The notes below the pieces were generated by a model that ran no database searches, had not been told where the DNA came from, and saw nothing but the letters and a program-made list of their open reading frames with translations. This document shows, one piece after another, positions 53,850 through 61,087 of a DNA stretch of 64,000 nt. This DNA is from Citrobacter amalonaticus (lineage in GTDB: Bacteria > Pseudomonadota > Gammaproteobacteria > Enterobacterales > Enterobacteriaceae): assembly GCF_018252635.1 (NCBI RefSeq), contig NZ_JAGTXM010000002.1:328962-392961 (forward strand). The letters are read 5' to 3'. Made by a program: the position numbers and the translations under genes. Positions within the stretch are counted from its first letter, which is position 1; every line of letters begins with the position of its first letter.

Positions 53850-55588
53850 TGCAAGTAACCCGGCTCGGGGATCGCTGAATTAAGTGTCTCCGCGAAGAGG
53901 TTGAGATAACGTTTTTTCGCTTCCGCGCGCGCCGGTTTCCCGGATGATGTTCGTGGAATGCTGTGCGGCGGTAAGAGTTCGATACTGACAGAAACGCCAA
54001 ACTCGCTTTGTACTCGCGCTGTCAGACTGTGGACGATCTGCGCGCGGCGTTCTTCACAGCTAACCCGGCACTGGATCTGTAAAATAATCCGTTCCTGAGA
54101 CGTAACGAAGGCTATCGCATCGCCAGAGTGAATTTCCGGCTCCTGTTCTGCAATATATTCAATATCCTGAGGCCAGATATTCCGCCCACGAATAATGATC
54201 AGATCTTTTATACGCCCCGTTACGTACAGATAGCCATCCAGCAGGTAACCCAGATCCCCGGTATCCAACCATCCCGTTGACTGGATTTCCTTTTGGGAAA
54301 CCGGATCCTGAAAATAACCACTCATCAGACTCGGGCCAGAGATACAGATATGGCCCACGTCTCGCTCAGGAAGAGGGTTCCCAACTTCGCTACGAATTTC
54401 AATGCGGTGGCCGGGAAGCGCTTTGCCGCAGTTAACAAAAGTGGAAATCGCCCGGGTATTTTTCGTTGGCGCAACCGCCTTGCCCTGGTATTCGAGTATG
54501 TCACGGTCAACAGTGTTTACCTGGGAACCTGACGCTTCGTCGGAAAAACTTACCGCCAGCGCATTTTCAGCCAGACCGTAGCACGGCATGAACGCTTTGC
54601 TGTCAAATCCTGCGCGCTTGAAACATTCGCCAAACTGATTAAGTTGATCGGCAGAAATCGGTTCGGCCCCCACTCCCGCCACGCGCCAGCAGGAGAGATC
54701 CAACCCGGCAAGCTCGTTGTCATTGATACGACGCAGGCATAGATCGTAGCCGAAAGGCGGCGCCACAGAGACGGTACCGCGGTTTTGACTGATTAATTTC
54801 AGCCACTGTAACGGACGCATGGCGAAATCCTGTGTGCGCAGATAATCTACAGATAGCTGTGTCGCCACAGGTGTCAGCAGAAAACCCACCAGCCCCATGT
54901 CATGATAAAAGGGCAGCCAGGAGACACAGCGGTCATCGTCACGCAATTTGATCCCATCATGACTAATAACACGCAGATTCGACATCACTTCGCGGTGGGT
55001 AATGATGACACCGCGAGGAAAACGCGTGCTGCCAGAGGTGTACTGAAGGTAGGCAATATCGTCTGGCGACGGTAATGGCAGCTCGGTATCCTTTTCCGGC
55101 AACGCATTGAATTGCGCATTACTGAGAATATGGATTGCCGCGCCATGCTCGTTGACCACATTAATCAACGACAACCATTGGTCACTGCTGATGATGGCCG
55201 CAGGCTGACAACTGGCGAGCAGCCCCTGCAATTTCGCGGAATAAGAATCGCGTTGTCCAATCCCCATAGGAATGGCCAGCGGTACTGCCACCACCCCCGC
55301 ATACTGACACGCAAAAAAGGCTTCGACAAAACCCACGCTGGTTTCCGCGATTAGTGCGACGCGATCGCCTTTATTAAGATTCAGCGAAAGCAACCGTCGG
55401 GCCCCGGCTTTTGCCCGCTTTTTTAACTCGCGGTACTCCAGTATGGCTTCAGGCTGATTGCGTCGATCATAAAAGTTCATTCCTGCATTTCCCAAAGCGG
55501 CATAGTCCAGAGCTTCCACCAGGGTTGAAAAGTCTGCATAACGCATAGGAAGAGAATGAGTAGAGATTCTATTGGACATATACACCAT
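53846..55588 (-). CDS. Fatty acyl-AMP ligase / acyl-ACP synthetase
   Basis: 580 residues, ANL adenylating family, FAAL type. Motifs YLQYTSGSTRFPRGVIITH (about 188-206), MPCYGLAENALAVSF, DTGDLGYL and GYLYVTGRIKDLIIIRGRNIWP, and the C-terminal catalytic Lys in GKPARAEAKK. FAALs activate fatty acids to acyl-AMP and pass them to a carrier protein rather than CoA. First gene of the operon with reductase, ACP and SPT-like genes. The start is uncertain: ATG 55588 or 55579; no strong Shine-Dalgarno. Confidence 0.87.
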   Translation of the reverse strand: MVYMSNRISTHSLPMRYADFSTLVEALDYAALGNAGMNFYDRRNQPEAILEYRELKKRAKAGARRLLSLNLNKGDRVALIAETSVGFVEAFFACQYAGVVAVPLAIPMGIGQRDSYSAKLQGLLASCQPAAIISSDQWLSLINVVNEHGAAIHILSNAQFNALPEKDTELPLPSPDDIAYLQYTSGSTRFPRGVIITHREVMSNLRVISHDGIKLRDDDRCVSWLPFYHDMGLVGFLLTPVATQLSVDYLRTQDFAMRPLQWLKLISQNRGTVSVAPPFGYDLCLRRINDNELAGLDLSCWRVAGVGAEPISADQLNQFGECFKRAGFDSKAFMPCYGLAENALAVSFSDEASGSQVNTVDRDILEYQGKAVAPTKNTRAISTFVNCGKALPGHRIEIRSEVGNPLPERDVGHICISGPSLMSGYFQDPVSQKEIQSTGWLDTGDLGYLLDGYLYVTGRIKDLIIIRGRNIWPQDIEYIAEQEPEIHSGDAIAFVTSQERIILQIQCRVSCEERRAQIVHSLTARVQSEFGVSVSIELLPPHSIPRTSSGKPARAEAKKRYLNLFAETLNSAIPEPGYLQ

Positions 55589-55960
55589 GAAAATGTTTGA
55601 ATTTAAAATCGCTGGATCTACAAAACAAATATTCGGCAGACTGCATTTTAGATTAAATACTCATTAAACAGTACTTCTTTTTTTGCCAAAAATTATAATC
55701 AAAACAAATAAAGCCTCGCCTTTCAGTTTTAATAATTATGATATTAGCTGGTTAAATACTTTATTTCCTTCTCTGCATGGAGAGTTATCATTAACATCTT
55801 CTGCTACGTTTTTTTATTGCCCTCTCTTATCGCCAACCGCATTAAGTGGTAAAAGAGAGAAATATATATTGAGTAACTTATTTCGTTTCGGCTAACGATG
55901 TTACCGTATGGCAGTAAATGCAAATAGGTTTATTTCTGCACTTTTTATTTAAGGCTGTTT
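55589..55960. promoter_or_regulatory. Divergent promoter region of the sphingolipid-type genes
   Basis: 372 AT-rich bases between the acyl-AMP ligase gene and the acyltransferase gene. A 70-codon open frame (55683-55895) has no Shine-Dalgarno or recognisable product. No operator was identified; AAGG precedes the acyltransferase ATG. Confidence 0.4.
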
Positions 55961-57085
55961 ATGATCCAGATACAAAAAGTCATGAATAAACATGACCTCA
56001 ACGCGTTTATCTCTTTCCCTTCTTCACTTTATTGCGCCGACGCCAACTGGATCGCCCCTTTGCACCTTGAACGTACAGATCATCTGTCGGCGAAAAATCC
56101 GGGTTCCGAGCATATCCGCTGGCAGGCGTGGGTCGCTAAAAAAGCAGGACGGGTCGTCGGGCGCATCACAGCACAAATTGATACTCTGCATCGCAAACGG
56201 TATGGCAACGATACCGGACATTTTGGCATGCTCGACGCCATCGACGATCCCGAGGTCTTTAGCGCACTGTTTGCCGCCGCCGAATCATGGCTGAAATCCG
56301 CCGGGGCGCGAAAAATCACCGGTCCTTTTAACCTGAACATTAATCAGGAAAGCGGTCTGCTGGTTGATGGCTTTGAGACACCGCCCTGCGCGCTAATGCC
56401 CCACGGAAAACCCTATTATGGCGCTCACGTGGAACAACAGGGGTACACAAAGGGAATCGATCTGTTGGCCTACTGGATGCAGCGCACTGATTTATCTTTC
56501 TCACCGCCGTTGATCCGAATGATGGATCAGGTGCGTCAAAAGGTTACTATCCGCAGCATCAACCGTAAGCGGTTTAGTGAAGAAATGCAGATTCTGCGAG
56601 AGATTTTCAACTCCGGATGGCAACACAACTGGGGGTTTGTCCCCTTTACAGAGCACGAATTCGCCACCATGGGCGAGCAGCTCAAGTTCCTTGTGCCAGA
56701 CGATATGATTCACATTGCTGAAATAGATTCCGTTCCATGTGCCTTTATCGTTGGCCTGCCGAATATTAATGAGGCTATCGCCGATCTCAACGGTCGGCTG
56801 TTGCCTTTCGGCTGGGCCAAACTGTTCTGGCGGCTGAAAGTAAGCGGCGTACGCACTGCGCGGGTGCCGCTGATGGGCGTTCGTCAGGAATATCAGTTCA
56901 GCCGCATTGGCCCGGTCATGGCTCTGCTATTAATTGAGGCGTTACGCACCCCGTTTGCCAGACACCATATTGACGCACTGGAAATGTCATGGATTCTGGA
57001 ATCAAATAGCGGGATGCGCACAATTCTGGAGCGCATCGGCGGAGTTGCCTATAAACGCTATCGCCTGTACGAAAAACAACTGTGA
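55961..57085 (+). CDS. cerS: GNAT-type N-acyltransferase, candidate bacterial ceramide synthase
   Basis: 374 residues. An N-terminal GNAT half (WVAKKAGRVVGRITAQID, FGMLDAIDDPEVFSALF) is followed by GPFNLNINQESGLLVDGFETPP and a C-terminal half ending LEMSWILESNSGMRTILERIGG. This arrangement is that of the Caulobacter acyltransferase (bCerS) that N-acylates 3-ketosphinganine; many such genes are only annotated N-acetyltransferase. Divergent from the acyl-AMP ligase-reductase-ACP-SPT operon, completing the five-gene ceramide set. Assignment by recollection of the family and context. Confidence 0.72.
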   Translation: MIQIQKVMNKHDLNAFISFPSSLYCADANWIAPLHLERTDHLSAKNPGSEHIRWQAWVAKKAGRVVGRITAQIDTLHRKRYGNDTGHFGMLDAIDDPEVFSALFAAAESWLKSAGARKITGPFNLNINQESGLLVDGFETPPCALMPHGKPYYGAHVEQQGYTKGIDLLAYWMQRTDLSFSPPLIRMMDQVRQKVTIRSINRKRFSEEMQILREIFNSGWQHNWGFVPFTEHEFATMGEQLKFLVPDDMIHIAEIDSVPCAFIVGLPNINEAIADLNGRLLPFGWAKLFWRLKVSGVRTARVPLMGVRQEYQFSRIGPVMALLLIEALRTPFARHHIDALEMSWILESNSGMRTILERIGGVAYKRYRLYEKQL

Positions 57086-57223
57086 AAATTCTGTCCATAT
57101 AACCGGGATGGTTCGCCAGAGGTGATATTTCTCATCTGGCGGCAAAGTCGCGCTTTACCGCTAAAAGACCAGCACGCTACCTGCGAAAAGGGAATCCATA
57201 AGGATCCCCTTTTCTGTTACGTT

Positions 57224-57808
57224 TTAGCGTACGTTGATCGTCTCATTCATTTCTGAACCTGGCGGCAAATCCGCCACAGAAAGGACAATATTCAGGCCTC
57301 GAGGTCGGAATGTTGTTGAATGAATCAACATATGTTTATACCAGCGAAAAAATAATCGTTTATCCCTTACGTTAATACGCTCAAGAATGCTGTACAACCT
57401 TGAGTATATCGACTTCTGGCTCAACCCCAGATATTGCGAAGCATCAGCATAGGTATCCAGACAAACAATCGCATTGAGCGTGTGTTTATCAGCCCTATTC
57501 ATCTTCGCCATAAACTGGCAGAACTCACACGTCTGAACGCCACTGTTATCCTGCGCATTCTTAAGTTTTTCAATAATCAGATTGATTGAGTCACAAAAAT
57601 TTATATGCTGCTTCAGGAACAAATTATCTTGTTTGTCTGAAACACTCACTAATGTATATTCAGCGACTATGGCACAACAGCATCGTGTTTGTACCCACAT
57701 TGCAGGACGAAAGCAAAATGGTTTCCGATCTGTCGGCCTCGCAGCCCGATTTTTTATTTCACTCAGCGCAAGAGCGATCAGTGGAGAAATTTTATCATCG
57801 ACAACCAC
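57224..57808 (-). CDS. LuxR-type helix-turn-helix regulator without receiver domain
   Basis: 194 residues with a GTG start after a strong AAGGAGGGATAAC. The C-terminal half has a degenerate LuxR-like helix-turn-helix (LNAIVCLDTYADASQYLGLSQKSIYSRLYSILERINVRDKRLFFRWY). The N-terminal half is Cys-rich (TRCCCAIVAEY; CEFCQF) with no known receiver. Similar orphan regulators sit by fimbrial and surface genes. Located between the ceramide-type cluster and an AT-rich gap; target unknown. Confidence 0.65.
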   Translation of the reverse strand: MVVDDKISPLIALALSEIKNRAARPTDRKPFCFRPAMWVQTRCCCAIVAEYTLVSVSDKQDNLFLKQHINFCDSINLIIEKLKNAQDNSGVQTCEFCQFMAKMNRADKHTLNAIVCLDTYADASQYLGLSQKSIYSRLYSILERINVRDKRLFFRWYKHMLIHSTTFRPRGLNIVLSVADLPPGSEMNETINVR

Positions 57809-57859
57809 GTTATCCCTCCTTGTATCGCTATTTGCAAATATACACTTAACTTAAAAAAA

Positions 57860-58340
57860 ACTGCCAAATGATATAACTGTTCAATCCGGTACATCATGAT
57901 AGGAACCAGCTATCACTATTTTTATTTTTATCGTTAAAGCAGATCATGCTATTAACAAAATACATAAATTACATATAAATATCAATTTGTTAAGGAATGC
58001 CACAAAACCACATAATAAAACAAAAACGAAACACAAAAAGAACAAATAATTAACTTAAAAACAGAGAACATCAATGAAAAATTAGGATTATTTAATCCCC
58101 ATTTAGGAAAATAAAATAATCATGGCGCTAACCTTAAGAATCATCAAAAATAAATTTTAAGATTATTCCTAAATGAAAGAATAATCCCAAAAATAAAGAC
58201 AGAGAGCATTGCGATAACTGTTAACACAACCAATTTAACTTAATTAAAAAAAGAACGAGCCATCTCTCAAATTATTAAAAAATATTATAAACGCGTCACA
58301 AAAATAATCCACAACCCCGATTTTAACGATTAACCACTGA
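57860..58340. other. Very AT-rich gene-free stretch with imperfect inverted repeat
   Basis: About 480 bases, visibly more than 70 percent A+T, with no believable gene. GGATTATTTAATCCCCATTT followed by AGGAA (58087-58111) recurs inverted in TTCCTAAATGAAAGAATAAT followed by CCC (58166-58188). It looks like a horizontally acquired, H-NS-type silenced region or the control region of the LuxR-type gene. Confidence 0.4.
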
Positions 58341-58444
58341 CAAGCCTGGCAGGAAGTCATTGTGATGTGTAAAGAAGGAAGGCTGGAGGATTATGTTTAA
58401 TACGGTTCATCTTTTTTCGCTGCAACGCTTCTCATCAGATGAGA

Positions 58445-58474
58445 ATACGGCATAGCCCTAAGGCTATACCGTAT
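58445..58474 (-). terminator. Hairpin after yjhP-like gene
   Basis: ATACGGCATAGCC-CTAA-GGCTATACCGTAT, a stem of 12-13 pairs with one mismatch, nine bases past the methyltransferase stop. Confidence 0.65.
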
Positions 58475-58482
58475 GACTCACG

Positions 58483-59229
58483 TTATCGTGCGATTAACGC
58501 AAATACGCCCCAACCGAAGTATTCCCGGGCGTATGTGACGTGGCGTTTAGGCGCTATCGTCAACTCCGCACGGACCTCATCGGCAAAAGCATCCTCTGGG
58601 TTAGCCTCTAACCAGCGGCGCATCGTCAGCCATTTCGCCGCTTCATATCGGTCCCAGCCTTCCTGGTCTGCCAGTACCATTTCCACAACGTCATAGCCGA
58701 GTTCGTCGAAAGAAGCGACGAGCCCAGGGAGGGTGAGAAAATCAGCCTTCGACGAAACCCCACAAGCCTTGGCGATCTCTTCCGTCGCGGGAACCTGGCG
58801 CCACCAGGGTTCACCGATCAGTATCATTCCGCCAGGCTTAAGGCTTTTTGCCAACAGCTCGACACTTCCGGCAACGCCACCGGCAATCCAGGTCGCGCCA
58901 ACACAGGCCGCCACGTCGCATTTTTCATCCGTGACGTAACCCGCCGCGTCGTTATGAATAAAATGAACGCGTTCGCTGACGCCGAGTTCTTCAGCACGCT
59001 GTTTTGCCTGCGCGGTAAAGAGCTGGCTCATGTCGATACCGGTACCGTTAATGCCGTGATCGCGCGCCCAGGTACAGAGCATCTCACCTGAACCACTGCC
59101 GAGATCGAGGATGCGCGTCCCCGGCTTCATGCGTAACACCCGGCCTAATGTGGCGTACTTTTCCGCCGTGAACGGGTTATGAATGCGGTGTTCGCTTTCG
59201 CTAATCGTAAAAATACGTGGGATATCCAT
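58483..59229 (-). CDS. yjhP: YjhP-like SAM-dependent methyltransferase
   Basis: 248 residues. Class I methyltransferase: motif I ILDLGSGSGEMLCTWA (near 42), GTGIDMSQ, HNDAAGYV and KPGGMILIGEPWW. The substrate is unknown. In E. coli K-12, yjhP follows yjhQ and topAI in the KpLE2 phage-like element; the same three genes stand here in the same order. The conserved company suggests a role linked to the toxin-antitoxin pair, not proven. Confidence 0.82.
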   Translation of the reverse strand: MDIPRIFTISESEHRIHNPFTAEKYATLGRVLRMKPGTRILDLGSGSGEMLCTWARDHGINGTGIDMSQLFTAQAKQRAEELGVSERVHFIHNDAAGYVTDEKCDVAACVGATWIAGGVAGSVELLAKSLKPGGMILIGEPWWRQVPATEEIAKACGVSSKADFLTLPGLVASFDELGYDVVEMVLADQEGWDRYEAAKWLTMRRWLEANPEDAFADEVRAELTIAPKRHVTYAREYFGWGVFALIAR

Positions 59230-59280
59230 TAGTTAATTCCTTTCATTGCATTGCGAAAAAGAGAGCGTTCAGTCCGATTG

Positions 59281-59832
59281 TTATTCACGCCAGTGCTCCG
59301 GTTTCATTAAGGCCTGCGCACATTGAATGTCGCCGGCACGTTCAGAGGGTTGTGCGGAGAGGGACTGCATCATCCAGCAGGCCTTGTGTTTCTCCGCTAT
59401 GGGGTAAGGTGCTGGATAGCCTCTCTCTCCGGCACAGGGTTTGAATCCGTGTCGCGGATAGTAAGTAGCATGACCAAGTACAAAAACGCGCTGGCATCCC
59501 ATCGCCCGTAAATGTTCTAAACCGGTACGAATCAATAATCCGCCCACGCCTCTTCCCTGGTATTCAGGTATGACCGCCAGGGGAGCGAGGATATGCATCA
59601 GCGGGGAATCCACTTCTCCTTTGAAGGTCGCCCGCGTAAAGAGGATATGCCCGACAGCTTTACCTTCATGTCTGGCCAGCAACGATAACGCTGGACGCGC
59701 AGTGTCATCCTCGAGCAAAGAAGCCACCAGGCAGGCCTCTTTACTGTAGCCAAAGGCACAGGTTTCGACTTCCCGGATATCGATAGCATCACTTTTATCG
59801 GTGATATGAAAAGTGAAATTGCGTGTTGTCAT
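59281..59832 (-). CDS. yjhQ: YjhQ, GNAT-fold antitoxin of TopAI
   Basis: 183 residues, GNAT acetyltransferase fold: LAVIPEYQGRGVGGLLIRTGLEHL (acetyl-CoA loop Q/RxxGxG/A near 93) and VLGHATYYPRHGF. It matches E. coli YjhQ along its length (ending LMKPEHWRE). YjhQ counters TopAI, the topoisomerase I inhibitor. It lies 10 bases after the toxin gene. Confidence 0.92.
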   Translation of the reverse strand: MTTRNFTFHITDKSDAIDIREVETCAFGYSKEACLVASLLEDDTARPALSLLARHEGKAVGHILFTRATFKGEVDSPLMHILAPLAVIPEYQGRGVGGLLIRTGLEHLRAMGCQRVFVLGHATYYPRHGFKPCAGERGYPAPYPIAEKHKACWMMQSLSAQPSERAGDIQCAQALMKPEHWRE

Positions 59833-59842
59833 AATGCTCTCC

Positions 59843-60118
<276 letters not shown>

Positions 60119-60175
60119 TCATCATGTGCAAAACGTGCAAACACACAACAGTGTCCGCATTCGATTTCGGCGCAT

Positions 60176-60219
60176 TGATAATCAGTCCGGCCTGGAAAGG
60201 TCGGGGAAACTGATTATCA
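60176..60219 (-). promoter_or_regulatory. Large inverted repeat in the topAI leader region
   Basis: TGATAATCAG (60176-60185) and CTGATTATCA (60210-60219) are perfect ten-base arms. Nested inside, CCGGCC and GGTCGG add six more pairs. It stands 75 bases before the topAI start, as an operator or an RNA hairpin in the leader. Confidence 0.55.
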
Positions 60220-60567
60220 GATGATTACATTCTCCAGCATCAAAGCCTCGGGTTGAGTTGAAAGGTATTTACGGAGTGAATGGTAACACGTAATGTCAGC
60301 AGGGATATGCGCAGGTCGGAAAAATGTGATCGCTGTCCAAATCGGGGGCCTTCTCACGGTTATTGCGATGCTTACACGTCACCCACCGTCCTTATGGCAG
60401 GTAGAAGAAAAAGAACACTCACCCATTGACATAAAAAGCTTATTATTTGTCTTCATGCGTTTTGCTTCAATTTTGTGTGTTGTTTGTACTATCACACAAT
60501 GCTAATTCAAAAAGGGCGAGTGCTCTTTACGAAGAAAATAGACTTTCCTTTGAGGCGTTAACTGTGT
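60220..60567. other. Gene-free region between topAI and the VOC gene
   Basis: About 350 bases. A 70-codon plus-strand frame (60293-60505) has no recognisable product and only a weak start. Nothing else seen; the upstream part carries the topAI promoter. Confidence 0.35.
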
Positions 60568-60960
60568 TCAGCATGCGTTTGCATAGTAGACAAATGCCAG
60601 CTTATTGCCGTCGGGATCTCTGACATAGGCGCTATGAAAGCCTTGTCCATACTGCGGTCTGTGCCCCGGCGCGCCTTCATCCGTGCCGCCCAGGCGAAGC
60701 GAGAGCGCGTGAAGTTGCTGGATATGTTCGACGGATCGGGCATTCAGCGCCACCATCGTGCCATTACCGACACCAGCAGCCTGACCATCGAAGGGTTTGC
60801 CGACGCACAGTCCTGTGGTGTGATTTTCACTGAACGTCCCCCATGATGCGCCCTCTTCGCCCCGGCCTGCCTTCGGATGCCCAAGCAGTTCCATTAATGG
60901 ATCGTAGAAAGCGATGGCTCGTGGCAGATCGTTCGTACCCAGCATGATGTAAGAAAACAT
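60568..60960 (-). CDS. VOC-fold (glyoxalase/bleomycin resistance) protein
   Basis: 130 residues with two beta-alpha-beta-beta-beta units: FSYIMLGTNDLPRAIAFYDPLMELLG, ASWGTF, then GFHSAYVRDPDGNKLAFVY, with the family DPDGN turn. Possible metal ligands are the His in the HSAYV strand and Glu/Asp equivalents, though position 4 (usually Glu in ELV/FE) reads KLAFVY, so metal binding is doubtful. A single gene; substrate unknown. GGAGGGAGT Shine-Dalgarno. Confidence 0.8.
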   Translation of the reverse strand: MFSYIMLGTNDLPRAIAFYDPLMELLGHPKAGRGEEGASWGTFSENHTTGLCVGKPFDGQAAGVGNGTMVALNARSVEHIQQLHALSLRLGGTDEGAPGHRPQYGQGFHSAYVRDPDGNKLAFVYYANAC

Positions 60961-61087
60961 ACTCCCTCCTCATTTAAGCGTGATTATCTTTCATCCTGAC
61001 GTCGCAAATCTTAAGTACCAATGAGAATAAACGCCCGGGTCACGAGAAGCGAGGCGACAGAGCGTTTATCCACGAAGTGTAAAAGCA

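Noticed and set aside
55683-55895. 70-codon frame in the divergent ceramide promoter
   Set aside because: AT-rich composition, no Shine-Dalgarno, no similarity; treated as intergenic.
60293-60505. 70-codon frame between topAI and the VOC gene
   Set aside because: No recognisable product, weak start, and lies in the topAI upstream region.
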